From NCBI RefSeq assembly GCF_003477885.1, contig NZ_QUEE01000005.1, forward strand, positions 1 through 64,000: a stretch of DNA of 64,000 nt. Reading direction: 5' to 3'. Origin of the DNA: Lachnotalea sp. AF33-28. GTDB lineage: Bacteria > Bacillota > Clostridia > Lachnospirales > Lachnospiraceae. Positions 1 through 8,431 of this stretch are shown here, piece after piece. The position numbers were made by a program, and so were the translations under genes. Within the stretch, counting starts at the first letter, position 1; each line of letters begins with the position of its first letter. The notes beneath the pieces were generated by a model. That model ran no database searches. It had not been told where the DNA came from and was given only the letters and a program-made list of their open reading frames with translations.

Positions 1-77
1 TTGAAGAATTTTCAGGGTTGGAATATACTGTTCAGTTATCAAGGTTCTGTTTTTGTTGTTTTAGCGACAACTTCTAT
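1..77 (-). other. Probable rRNA operon leader (5' part, runs off left edge)
   Basis: Read on the minus strand, this stretch follows two consecutive sigma-70-type promoters and contains AACCTTGATAACTGAACAG at about 28-46. That resembles the CCTTGAAAACTGAACA motif common in the leader and spacer of Firmicutes rRNA operons. No rRNA sequence is inside the window, so an rRNA operon to the left is an inference from the promoter pair and the leader motif. Confidence 0.45.
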
Positions 78-106
78 ATCCTACCATAATCGGTCTTTGT
101 TGTCAA
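78..106 (-). promoter_or_regulatory. Downstream promoter of a tandem pair (rrn P2-like)
   Basis: On the minus strand TTGACA (101-106) and TAGGAT (78-83) are separated by exactly 17 bp. It lies about 90 bp downstream of a stronger promoter on the same strand. Closely spaced tandem promoters are typical of rRNA operons. Confidence 0.5.
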
Positions 107-164
107 CAACTTTTTCAAACTTTTTTCTTGCTTTTCCAACACCGTTTGAACGGAGTGGAATTAC

Positions 165-193
165 ATTATAGCATTTTCGCCTTAAATCGTCAA
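165..193 (-). promoter_or_regulatory. Upstream promoter of a tandem pair (rrn P1-like)
   Basis: On the minus strand TTGACG (188-193) and a perfect TATAAT (165-170) are separated by 17 bp. It points to the left edge, away from the tRNA-Ser gene, and has no protein-coding start after it inside the window. Confidence 0.6.
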
Positions 194-301
194 TACTTTT
201 TTTTACTTATTTCCCATTTTTGTCGAGAACAGTATATTTATAGTATTTAAACAGATCTTACGGCAAAAAAAACAAATCGCGCAGTACATATGGAATGGAA
301 A

Positions 302-389
302 CGGAGAAAGAGGGATTTGAACCCTCGCGCCGCTTGCGCGACCTACACCCTTAGCAGGGGCGCCTCTTCGGCCTCTTGAGTATTTCTCC
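302..389 (-). tRNA. tRNA-Ser (anticodon GCU)
   Basis: The minus-strand sequence folds as a class II tRNA. It has a 7-bp acceptor stem (GGAGAAA with TTTCTCC), a long variable arm typical of tRNA-Ser, a TTC-containing T loop (GGTTCAAATCC) and an anticodon loop CTGCTAA with anticodon GCT. The discriminator base is G, as expected for serine tRNAs. CCA is not encoded. A perfectly spaced promoter lies about 40 bp upstream. Confidence 0.95.
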
Positions 390-431
390 GAATTAATAAT
401 TCCATATGTTACGCCATTTGACGCATTGTTG

Positions 432-460
432 ATTATACTAAAGAAAAAAACTATTGTCAA
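432..460 (-). promoter_or_regulatory. Promoter of tRNA-Ser
   Basis: On the minus strand TTGACA (455-460) and TATAAT (432-437) are both consensus and are separated by 17 bp. The tRNA begins 43 bp downstream. Confidence 0.8.
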
Positions 461-500
461 CCCATATTTTACAAAAAGGCAGCATCTGAACGATATTTCT

Positions 501-707
501 GTTACTATTCACGGTTGTCGTAAACCTACCGCGAATGGCAGGGCAGAGTATGGTCCTCATTGGGACACGCTCTCGCTCCGTGAAGCGCGCAGCGGTTCTA
601 ACGCTGCAAACTACGCAGCGAAAGAACCGGCGGGCTTCAAGGGATCCCTATGAGGACCATACTCTGCCCTGTCATTCGCTGCTTTATCGGCAGCCGTGAA
701 CAGCAAC
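501..707 (-). mobile_element. Palindromic MITE-like element, copy 1 (207 bp)
   Basis: This is a non-coding, almost fully self-complementary element. Its terminal inverted repeats begin GTTGCTGTTCACGG (minus strand) and GTTACTATTCACGG (plus strand). It is flanked by a perfect 8-bp direct repeat ATATTTCT at 493-500 and 708-715. It is nearly identical to the copy at 21039-21245. Conserved core features, read on the minus strand, are GATAAAGCAGCG, GGGATCCCTTGAAGCCCGCC and GCGCGCTTCACGGAGCGAGA. The right end overlaps the 3' end of the fumarase beta gene and supplies its stop codon. No transposase is encoded, so mobilisation in trans is inferred from the flanking repeat. Confidence 0.85.
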
Positions 708-1247
708 ATATTTCTTTACAGCCGTTTCATACAGATTATTTCCGTCTTTATCAATCACTACGATGACCGGAAAATCTTTGACTTCCAGCCTGCGGATTGC
801 CTCTGTGCCCAAATCCTCATATGCAATTACTTCTGAAGAAAGAATGCATTTGGACAGCAGCGCTCCCGCGCCGCCCACAGCTGCAAAATAAACTGCATGA
901 TGATCCTTCAGAGATTTTATAACCTCTTCGTTTCTTTTTCCCTTGGCTATGATCCCTTTCAGACCCTGTTCCAGCATGGCCGGCGTATACTTATCCATTC
1001 TGCTGGCCGTGGTAGGTCCTGCAGAACCGATCGGCCTTCCTTCTCTGGCAGGGGACGGCCCCATATAATAGATGATCTGTCCCCGGACGGAAAAAGGCAA
1101 GTCTTCTCCTCTTTCAAGAGCTTCATACATTCTCTTATGAGCCGCATCCCTGGCTGTGTAAATAGTGCCGCTTATATATACATAATCACCGGCTGTCAGG
1201 TTTTCAATTGTTTCTTCCGTTATAGGAGTATTTACCTTTTTATCCAT
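684..1247 (-). CDS. Fumarate hydratase class I, beta subunit
   Basis: The 187-residue product matches the C-terminal (beta) half of iron-sulfur class I fumarases and L(+)-tartrate dehydratases, which interconvert fumarate and malate. Typical family segments are YISGTIYTARDAAHKRM (about residues 24-40), the GPSPA motif near residue 64, and GSAGPTTASRMDKYTP (about residues 75-90). GGAGAA precedes the ATG. It follows the alpha-subunit gene by 107 bp and both are probably co-transcribed. The last seven codons (after KKY) and the stop come from an inserted palindromic element. Across the element, the duplicated target resumes the original frame, which would have ended KKYRSDAAFL. The present end is KKYVAVHGCR, of equal length, so activity is probably retained. 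Confidence 0.93.
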   Translation of the reverse strand: MDKKVNTPITEETIENLTAGDYVYISGTIYTARDAAHKRMYEALERGEDLPFSVRGQIIYYMGPSPAREGRPIGSAGPTTASRMDKYTPAMLEQGLKGIIAKGKRNEEVIKSLKDHHAVYFAAVGGAGALLSKCILSSEVIAYEDLGTEAIRRLEVKDFPVIVVIDKDGNNLYETAVKKYVAVHGCR

Positions 1248-1354
1248 AATTATTCTCCGTTTTTAATTTGTTTCACCAATTTCGTGCCATTTAAACTCCA
1301 CAATCCGTTTATTTCCTCTCAGAAATTATTTTCTCCCAGAAATAAGATATATTT

Positions 1355-2197
1355 TTACAGGATCCGGTTTACATGACGGTTTACATGGCAGCATATATTG
1401 ACGGCTACCGGAAGTCCCGCGATATGGGTGGGATAGGTTTCTATATTGACTGCCAGAACAGTGGTTGTGCCGCCAAGCCCTCCCGGACCTATGCCGGTGA
1501 GGTTTGCCTTATCCTTCAATTCCTCTTCCATCTCCCTTATATACGGTATTTCTGAGTGAACAGACACATCGCGGATGAGTGCCTTTTTAGCCATCAGAGC
1601 ACACTTTTCAAACGTTCCGCCAATACCTACTCCCACTACCATGGGAGGACAGGCATTGGGACCGGCATCTTCTATAGCAGATAGTACCGCCCTTTTGACT
1701 CCCTCTATGCCATCCGCAGGTTTTAACATAAACACACGGCTCATATTCTCACTTCCGAATCCTTTCGGAGCAACTGTTATTTCTACCCTATCCCCTTCTG
1801 TGATATCATAATGAATGACAGCCGGGGTGTTATCCCTTGTATTTTCCCGTATTAAAGGATCACCTACCACAGATTTCCTAAGGTATCCCTCACTGTAGCC
1901 CTGTCTTACGCCTTCATTGACCGCTTCCGCCAGGCTTCCCCCTTCAAAATGCACTTCCTGCCCCACTTTTAAGAAGACCACCGCCATACCGGTATCCTGA
2001 CAGATCGGTATCCTGTCACTTTGGGCAATCCTTAAGTTTTCATCCAATTGATTCAGAATCTGCCGTCCCAGCCCGGATTTTTCCGTTCTGATGGCTTCAT
2101 CCAGTTTTTCTTTCATGTCCTGTGACAGCGCATAATTGGCTTCAATACACATTTCCTTTATATTTTCTGTTATTTCTCTTACCTGTATATTCCGCAT
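1355..2197 (-). CDS. Fumarate hydratase class I, alpha subunit
   Basis: This is the N-terminal (alpha) half of a two-subunit class I fumarase, which binds the 4Fe-4S cluster and converts fumarate to malate in the cytoplasm. Family signatures include ICQDTGMAVVFLKVG, NACPPMVVGVGIGGTFEKC and IGPGGLGGTTTVLAVNIE, with Cys residues in the first two segments that suit cluster binding. The start was set at 2197 because GCGGAGGCAG lies just upstream and the resulting 280 residues match the family. The frame stays open upstream to 2386, but that extension is not conserved-looking and overlaps a structured intergenic region. The beta-subunit gene follows. Tartrate dehydratase activity cannot be excluded from sequence alone. 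Confidence 0.93.
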   Translation of the reverse strand: MRNIQVREITENIKEMCIEANYALSQDMKEKLDEAIRTEKSGLGRQILNQLDENLRIAQSDRIPICQDTGMAVVFLKVGQEVHFEGGSLAEAVNEGVRQGYSEGYLRKSVVGDPLIRENTRDNTPAVIHYDITEGDRVEITVAPKGFGSENMSRVFMLKPADGIEGVKRAVLSAIEDAGPNACPPMVVGVGIGGTFEKCALMAKKALIRDVSVHSEIPYIREMEEELKDKANLTGIGPGGLGGTTTVLAVNIETYPTHIAGLPVAVNICCHVNRHVNRIL

Positions 2198-2331
2198 ATC
2201 TGCCTCCGCAACTCCTATTTTGACTGGCCGAGCCTTATCCCTATTTTTCAGCGATGAAGCAGATCTTTTCTGCGTACCGCTGCATGGATTTTCGCCCATA
2301 TCGTAAAATACATAAATACACCTTTTATTTG

Positions 2332-2460
2332 AAAAAGAATCCCGCTCGCGGGATTCTCCGCCTGCGGCGGGTCGCTTTGGCGACAAGATTTAGCTGCGCC
2401 GCAGTGCGATCCACGCGGAGCGTTTTTATTACATAGGAGTACTTTCCTATGTAATAAAAA
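2332..2460 (-). repeat. Structured intergenic element, possible repeat or small RNA
   Basis: Read on the minus strand this region starts with a strong hairpin (TTACATAGGA / TCCTATGTAA, 2429-2453). It continues with complementary blocks CTCCGC / GCGGAG enclosing a GTCGC-CAAA-GCGAC hairpin, and ends in the hairpin AATCCCGC-GA-GCGGGATT followed by CTTTTTC. The density of stems and the terminal hairpin with a T run suggest a structured RNA or an intergenic repeat rather than spacer. No second copy is in the window. It lies between gyrA and the fumarase operon. Confidence 0.4.
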
Positions 2461-2518
2461 AACAGCCGCAGGATAAATACAATACCCTGTCCTTCAGAAT
2501 ATCAATTTATCCTGCGGC
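2455..2518 (-). terminator. Rho-independent terminator of the dnaA-gyrA cluster
   Basis: On the minus strand a 14-bp stem (GCCGCAGGATAAAT with ATTTATCCTGCGGC; arms 2505-2518 and 2465-2478) is followed by TGTTTTTTTATT. It lies about 130 bp after the gyrA stop codon. Confidence 0.75.
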
Positions 2519-2647
2519 CAACATTCCTGTATGTCACGCAGCAATTTTCACATCGGATATATATCCGGTGCTTCCTGACCGGCTTTTTCTGTCAGGAAGA
2601 TGCGCCGTCTGAACTGTTACATTTCCAAGTGAGCACACCGGGAACAG

Positions 2648-5152
2648 TTATTTATCCTCACTTTCCTGTTCCATCTCCAGCAGCCGGATCATCTCTTCAT
2701 CCGTAGCGTTGTCGCTTTCGCGCACCTTTGCGATGCTGGCAACCGTAATATCCTGATCCATATTGATCAGTTTCACGCCCGAGGTCACTCTGCCCAGTAT
2801 GGATATGTCACTGACATTCAGACGGATTATGATGCCTTCTGTTGTGATGATCATTATCTCGTGGCTGTCATTCACAGCTTTCACGCCAACGATATCGCCG
2901 GTCTTACTGTTTATCTTATAGCATTTTACCCCTTTTCCGCCGCGGTTCTGCGGTGTAAACTCTTCCATAAGAGTTCTCTTTCCCATGCCGTATTCGGAAA
3001 CGATAAGCAGGGCCTCGCCTTGAGTATTCAACTGCATGCCCACCACTTCATCGTCGCGGTCCAGCTTCATGCCGATCACGCCCATGGATGTGCGTCCGGT
3101 AGGTCTCACATCTGTTTCCGGGAACCGGATACACTGGCCTTTCTTTGTAACCAGAACGATATCCTTTTCGTTATTTGTGGTTTTCACCTCGATCAGTTCA
3201 TCGTCCTCGCGCAGATTTATGGCCTGCAGACCGGTTTTACGGATATTTTCGTATTCGGTGATCTCAGTCTTCTTTACCATACCGTTCTTCGTGGACATAA
3301 ACAGATATTTTCCGTTTTTATATTCTCTGATCGGTATGATTGCCGTGACCTTCTCATCGGAATCTATCTGCAGCAGATTTACCAGCGCAGTCCCTCTGGC
3401 CGTTCTTCCAGCTTCTGGGATCTCATAGGTCTTGAGACGGTAAACCTTGCCCTTGTTGGTAAAGAACATGATATAGTGATGGGTGCTGGTCATCAGAAGA
3501 TCCTCTATGAAATCTTCCTCCAGCGTCTGCATGCCCTTGATTCCCTTGCCGCCCCTATGCTGGCTCTTGAAATTATTGACGGACATTCTCTTTATATATC
3601 CGAGATTCGTCATGGCAATCACGACATTTTCATTGGGAATCAGATCCTCATCCATCAGTTCCCCGTCGTCATAGCCGATGGCCGTCCTTCTTTCATCTCC
3701 ATATTTTTCAGCTATTATCAGAATCTCTTCACGGATAACAGCGAGCAGCCTCTTCTCGTCAGCCAGTATCGCCTTCAACTCAGTAATTCTCTCCTGCAGT
3801 TCCCGGTACTCCGCCTCCAGTTTCTCTCTTTCCAGACCTGTCAGCGCACGGATTCTCATGTCCACTATGGCCTGTGACTGTGCGTCACTTAATGAGAATC
3901 TCTCCATCAGCCTTTCCTTGGCTTCCGGAGTGGTTCTGGAACTGCGGACAATGCTGATCACCTCATCGATATTATCCAGCGCAATCAGCAAACCCTCTAA
4001 GATATGTGCGCGCTCTTCCGCTTTATTGAGTTCATATCTGGTTCTTCTGGTCACCACTTCTTTCTGGTGATTTAAGTACAGCTTCAACATCTGAGCCAGA
4101 TTGAGCACTCTCGGCTCATTGTTAACCAGCGCGAGCATGATGACACCGAATGTATCCTGCAGCTGTGTATGCTTTAACAGCTGGTTTAACACAATGCTGG
4201 GATTTACATCCCGGCGCAGTTCAATACAGATGCGCATGCCGGTCCGGTCGGACTCGTCTCTAAGGTCGGTGATGCCGTCTACCTTTTTATCTCTTACAAG
4301 CTCCGCCATTTTTTCAATCAGCCGCGCTTTATTAACCATATAGGGCAGCTCTGTCACGATGATCCTGCTCTTGCCGTTTTGCATGGGCTCGATATTTGTC
4401 ACCGCACGTACCCTGATCTTACCTCTTCCGGTGCGGTACGCTTCTTCAATTCCCTGCCTTCCCAATATCTCAGCGCCTGTAGGGAAATCCGGGCCTTTTA
4501 CAATTTCAATCAGCTCATCAATATCCGTCTCACGGTCCTCCATGATATGGTTATCGATGATTTTCACCACTGCATTGATTATCTCCCGCAGATTGTGGGG
4601 AGGTATATTGGTGGCCATACCCACCGCGATTCCCGATGTGCCATTTACCAGAAGGTTGGGAAATCTGGAAGGAAGCACGGCCGGCTCCCGCTCTGTCTCA
4701 TCGAAGTTAGGGACAAAATCCACCGTGTCTTTATTGATGTCCGCCAGCATTTCCATAGAGATTTTGCTTAAGCGTGCTTCCGTATAACGCATGGCGGCAG
4801 CGCCGTCACCGTCCACGGAACCGAAATTACCGTGTCCGTCCACCAGAGGATATCTGGTTGAGAAATCCTGAGCCAGCTTAACCAGCGCCTCATAGATGGA
4901 GCTGTCGCCGTGAGGATGATATTTACCCATGGTATCTCCGACGATACGGGCGCATTTACGATGCGGCTTGTCCGGACCGTTGTTCAGCTCGATCATGGAG
5001 AACAGGATTCTTCTCTGAACCGGCTTGAGGCCGTCTCTTACATCCGGCAGCGCTCTGGCTGCAATTACGCTCATGGCATAATCGATATAGGATGTTTCCA
5101 TGGTCTTTTTCAGATCAACCTCATGTATCTTATCAAATATATTTTGATCCAT
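2648..5152 (-). CDS. gyrA: DNA gyrase subunit A
   Basis: This is the breakage-reunion subunit of gyrase, which introduces negative supercoils with GyrB. The 834-residue length is normal. The N-terminal catalytic domain carries the active-site tyrosine region (AAAMRYTEARLSKI, about residues 118-131) and the quinolone-determining region GKYHPHGDSSIYEALV (about residues 76-91). The C-terminal half has the repeated beta-pinwheel blades, including the GyrA-box QHRGGKG. An acidic tail (MEQESEDK) ends the protein. GGAGG precedes the ATG and the gene starts 16 bp after gyrB, so both are co-transcribed and followed by a clear terminator. Confidence 0.98.
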   Translation of the reverse strand: MDQNIFDKIHEVDLKKTMETSYIDYAMSVIAARALPDVRDGLKPVQRRILFSMIELNNGPDKPHRKCARIVGDTMGKYHPHGDSSIYEALVKLAQDFSTRYPLVDGHGNFGSVDGDGAAAMRYTEARLSKISMEMLADINKDTVDFVPNFDETEREPAVLPSRFPNLLVNGTSGIAVGMATNIPPHNLREIINAVVKIIDNHIMEDRETDIDELIEIVKGPDFPTGAEILGRQGIEEAYRTGRGKIRVRAVTNIEPMQNGKSRIIVTELPYMVNKARLIEKMAELVRDKKVDGITDLRDESDRTGMRICIELRRDVNPSIVLNQLLKHTQLQDTFGVIMLALVNNEPRVLNLAQMLKLYLNHQKEVVTRRTRYELNKAEERAHILEGLLIALDNIDEVISIVRSSRTTPEAKERLMERFSLSDAQSQAIVDMRIRALTGLEREKLEAEYRELQERITELKAILADEKRLLAVIREEILIIAEKYGDERRTAIGYDDGELMDEDLIPNENVVIAMTNLGYIKRMSVNNFKSQHRGGKGIKGMQTLEEDFIEDLLMTSTHHYIMFFTNKGKVYRLKTYEIPEAGRTARGTALVNLLQIDSDEKVTAIIPIREYKNGKYLFMSTKNGMVKKTEITEYENIRKTGLQAINLREDDELIEVKTTNNEKDIVLVTKKGQCIRFPETDVRPTGRTSMGVIGMKLDRDDEVVGMQLNTQGEALLIVSEYGMGKRTLMEEFTPQNRGGKGVKCYKINSKTGDIVGVKAVNDSHEIMIITTEGIIIRLNVSDISILGRVTSGVKLINMDQDITVASIAKVRESDNATDEEMIRLLEMEQESEDK

Positions 5153-5168
5153 TGTTTGCTTTCCTCCG

Positions 5169-7085
5169 TTAGATGTCCAGGTTCTTCACATACTTCGCGT
5201 TTGTTTCAATGAATTCTCTTCTGGGTTCCACTTTATCTCCCATCAGAGTGGTAAATGTAAGATCCACTTCCGCGGAATCCTCATCTTCCATGGTAACCCG
5301 AAGCAGGATACGGCGCTCAGGATCCATGGTGGTCTCCCACAGCTGTTCCGCGTCCATCTCACCCAGACCCTTATATCTCTGGATCTTGTTATTCTGGTCT
5401 CGTCCGATCTCCGTCAGTATGCTGTTCAGTTCGTCATCACTGTAGGCATACCATACTTTTTTATTTTTTTCCACCTTATAAAGCGGCGGCTGAGCCAGAT
5501 ACACATATCCCTGCCTGATCAGCTCCGGCATAAAGCGGTATAAAAACGTAAGAAGCAGCGTGCTGATATGTGCGCCGTCCACATCGGCATCGGTCATGAT
5601 AATGATCTTGTGATAGCGAAGCTTTGAAAGGTCAAAATCGTCATGAATGCCCGTGCCGAATGCCGTAATCATGGCCTTGATCTCAGCGTTGGCATATATT
5701 TTGTCCAGACGCGCTTTCTCCACATTGAGGATCTTACCTCTTAAAGGAAGAATGGCCTGAGTATTTCTGGAGCGGGCTGTTTTGGCAGATCCACCGGCGG
5801 AATCACCCTCAACGATATAAATCTCGCAGTTCTCAGGATTTTTATCGGAACAGTCCGCAAGTTTTCCGGGAAGGGCCATTCCTTCCAGAGCTGTCTTCCG
5901 TCTGGTAAGATCCCGGGCCTTTCTGGCCGCCGCCCTGGCACGCTGAGCCAGAATCGACTTTTCACAGATCATCTTCGCCACCTGGGGATGCTGCTCCAGA
6001 TAATACGTCAGCTGCTCGCTCACCACAGAATCCACAGCTCCGCGCGCGTCGCTGTTGCCCAGCTTCTGTTTTGTCTGTCCTTCAAACTGAGGATCCTCGA
6101 TTTTTATGCTTACAATGGCAGTCAGGCCTTCTCTGATATCCTCACCGCTTAAGTTCGTCTCACTGTCCTTTAAAAGCTTATTGTTTCTGGCATAATCATT
6201 GAATGTTTTGGTCAGGGCATTCTTAAAACCGGACAGATGGGTGCCTCCCTCCGGAGTGGTGATATTGTTAACAAAGCTGTATATGCTCTCATTGTAGGAA
6301 TCGTTGTGCTGCATCGCAACTTCCACATAGATCCCGTCCTTAATGCCTTCACAGTAAAGCACATCCTCATACAGAGCGGTCTTGCTCTTGTTCAGATAGG
6401 TTACAAATTCCTTGATGCCGCCCTCGTAGTGAAAGACTCTTTCGGTCTTTTCCTCATCCCTTTCATCCTTCAGGATGATTTTCAGCCCCTTGGTCAGAAA
6501 GGCAGTTTCTCTTAGACGCTGCTTCAGCACATCGTATTCAAATACCGTCTCTTCGAAAATTGTCTCATCCGGCTTAAAGGTCACGCTGGAACCGTGTTTA
6601 TCCTGATCGCAGGATCCTATATTCTCCAGCTTACTTACCACTTTACCTCTCTCGTAACGCTGGCGGTATACCTTTCCTTCGGAGTAAATCGTTACTTCCA
6701 GCCAGTCCGAAAGCGCGTTTACAACGGATGCTCCCACGCCGTGCAATCCGCCGGATACCTTATAGGCTCCGCCGCCGAACTTGCCGCCCGCATGAAGTTT
6801 AGTAAATATTACCTCCACGGCTGGAACACCTGCCTTGGGATGAATATCCACCGGCATACCCCTTCCGTTATCCGTAACGGTTATGGAATTATCTTCGTTG
6901 ATCTGAACCAATATCGTATTACAGAAGCCGGCCAGGGATTCGTCCACGGCATTGTCCACAATTTCGTATACCAGATGGTGAAGACCTCTCGAGGAGGTGG
7001 AGCCGATATACATGCCCGGCCTTTTTCTGACCGCTTCCAGCCCTTCCAATATTTGAATTTGATCTGCATTATAATCTGCGCTCAT
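5169..7085 (-). CDS. gyrB: DNA gyrase subunit B
   Basis: This is the ATPase subunit of DNA gyrase. The 638 residues contain the GHKL ATP-binding domain (DNAVDE near residue 44, DNGRGMP near residue 73, GLHGVGASVVNAL near residue 115), the transducer domain, and the TOPRIM domain with EGDSAGG and the metal-binding DADVDG. The C-terminal QRYKGLGEMDAEQLW motif is typical. It starts 19 bp after the recF stop with AGGAGG upstream, and gyrA follows. The length is the short Gram-positive form, without the insertion of enterobacterial GyrB. Confidence 0.98.
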   Translation of the reverse strand: MSADYNADQIQILEGLEAVRKRPGMYIGSTSSRGLHHLVYEIVDNAVDESLAGFCNTILVQINEDNSITVTDNGRGMPVDIHPKAGVPAVEVIFTKLHAGGKFGGGAYKVSGGLHGVGASVVNALSDWLEVTIYSEGKVYRQRYERGKVVSKLENIGSCDQDKHGSSVTFKPDETIFEETVFEYDVLKQRLRETAFLTKGLKIILKDERDEEKTERVFHYEGGIKEFVTYLNKSKTALYEDVLYCEGIKDGIYVEVAMQHNDSYNESIYSFVNNITTPEGGTHLSGFKNALTKTFNDYARNNKLLKDSETNLSGEDIREGLTAIVSIKIEDPQFEGQTKQKLGNSDARGAVDSVVSEQLTYYLEQHPQVAKMICEKSILAQRARAAARKARDLTRRKTALEGMALPGKLADCSDKNPENCEIYIVEGDSAGGSAKTARSRNTQAILPLRGKILNVEKARLDKIYANAEIKAMITAFGTGIHDDFDLSKLRYHKIIIMTDADVDGAHISTLLLTFLYRFMPELIRQGYVYLAQPPLYKVEKNKKVWYAYSDDELNSILTEIGRDQNNKIQRYKGLGEMDAEQLWETTMDPERRILLRVTMEDEDSAEVDLTFTTLMGDKVEPRREFIETNAKYVKNLDI

Positions 7086-7104
7086 TCTATTTCGTTGCCT
7101 CCTA

Positions 7105-8190
7105 TTAATTTTCGCTAAAGATTCTGCCTTCTGTCACTTTAAAAATCTTATCTATATGAAATCTGTGATTTACAAAATCATCTAAACCGGTGCAGGTGAT
7201 AAGCGTCTGTATATCACTGATGCTGTCAAGCAGACAGGTCTGTCTGCCGCTGTCCAGTTCTGAAAGCACATCATCCAGCAGCAGCACCGGGTTATCCTTT
7301 ACCAGCAGTTTTACAAGTTCTATTTCTGAGAGTTTTAAAGACAGAGCGGCGGTACGCTGCTGTCCCTGCGAACCGAATCTGCGTATATCGATGCCGTCCG
7401 CCAGAAAACTTATATCGTCCCTGTGGGGACCTGTGAGCGACATCTTCTGACGGATATCCCTTTCTCTTCCCCGTAACAGCTCCCTCTCCAGCGCCTCCGC
7501 TGCCACATTCGGCTCATAGTGCAGCGTCAGATTCTCTTTGCCGCCGGTCAGCTTACTATGTATTCCTGTGATTATCTCATTCAGCCGGCCGATGAATGTT
7601 TCCCTGGCCCGGATCACCTTTCTGCCGAAATGCACAAGCTGCATATCCCAAACCTGCAGAGTATCCAGCGTTTCCGGTTTATAGGACAGATCCTTCAGAA
7701 GTTTATTTCTCTGAAGAATAATTTTATTATAATTCATCAGGTCGCTTGTATATATTTTATCCAATTGGCACAGTTCTAAATCAATAAACCGCCTTCTCTC
7801 CGAAGGTCCGTTTTTTATAATATTAAGATCCTCCGGAGAAAAGAAGATGACATTTACTATGCCAAACAGTTCGCTGGCTCTTTTGATAGGCATTCCGTTG
7901 ATCGCGATGCCCTTTGATTTGTTTTTTTTCAGATGCATGTCGATGCGGTATTCCACCCCATCTTTTTCCACATACAGCTTGATATGGGATTCTTCTCTGT
8001 CAAACTGGATGATTTCCCTGTCCTTGCTCCCCTTATGGGATTTGGAGGTGCAGCAGAGATAGATGGCTTCCAAAGCGTTGGTCTTACCCTGCGCATTGTC
8101 TCCGTAAAATATATTAATCCCCTGATCCAGAGAAATTTGAAGGGTATCGTAGTTGCGGTACCTGTCCAGTTCCAATGATTTAATAATCAT
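7105..8190 (-). CDS. recF: DNA replication and repair protein RecF
   Basis: RecF is an SMC-like ATPase that helps load RecA at single-strand gaps. Walker A is GDNAQGKTN (about residues 30-38), the ABC-type signature region is FGSQGQQRT near residue 272, and the Walker B region is PVLLLDDVLSELD near residue 300. The 361-residue length is normal. It sits in the conserved place between the S4-domain gene and gyrB, 9 bp after the former. The N-terminal MIIKSLELDRYRNY is the usual RecF start. Confidence 0.97.
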   Translation of the reverse strand: MIIKSLELDRYRNYDTLQISLDQGINIFYGDNAQGKTNALEAIYLCCTSKSHKGSKDREIIQFDREESHIKLYVEKDGVEYRIDMHLKKNKSKGIAINGMPIKRASELFGIVNVIFFSPEDLNIIKNGPSERRRFIDLELCQLDKIYTSDLMNYNKIILQRNKLLKDLSYKPETLDTLQVWDMQLVHFGRKVIRARETFIGRLNEIITGIHSKLTGGKENLTLHYEPNVAAEALERELLRGRERDIRQKMSLTGPHRDDISFLADGIDIRRFGSQGQQRTAALSLKLSEIELVKLLVKDNPVLLLDDVLSELDSGRQTCLLDSISDIQTLITCTGLDDFVNHRFHIDKIFKVTEGRIFSEN

Positions 8191-8199
8191 TTCACACCA

Positions 8200-8409
8200 C
8201 TATTTCACTATTTTTATTGTCTGACCCCGGAAGAACACACTGTCCCCATCATAGAGCTTCCGGCCGCGCCGGGTTTCCGTCTCGCCGTTTACCTTGACGG
8301 TCCCGTCCTGGATTACGATCTTTGCTTCCACGCCGGAGGATACCAGGTTAGCTGCCTTTAATGCCTGGCCTAGTTTAATATATTCCTCTTTCAGTTTAAT
8401 TTCTTCCAT
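8200..8409 (-). CDS. yaaA: S4-domain RNA-binding protein, YaaA family
   Basis: This small 69-residue protein is essentially one S4 RNA-binding domain, with the core LGQALKAANLVSSGVEAK followed by the strand VKVNGETETRRGRKL. Members of this family lie between dnaN and recF in many Firmicutes and are thought to bind RNA; no specific target is known. GGAGG lies just before the ATG. The position between dnaN (22 bp upstream) and recF (9 bp downstream) supports co-transcription. Confidence 0.92.
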   Translation of the reverse strand: MEEIKLKEEYIKLGQALKAANLVSSGVEAKIVIQDGTVKVNGETETRRGRKLYDGDSVFFRGQTIKIVK

Positions 8410-8431
8410 TCCGTTCCTCCGAACTTCTCTC

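Noticed and set aside
501..707. Element copy 1 as a CRISPR repeat or a phage attachment site
   Set aside because: There is no array of short repeats with spacers and no integrase; the palindromic form and flanking duplication fit a MITE-like element better.
2198..2386. N-terminal extension of the fumarase alpha subunit to 2386
   Set aside because: The extension overlaps a structured non-coding element, looks unlike fumarase and lacks a ribosome-binding site, while GCGGAGG precedes the start at 2197.
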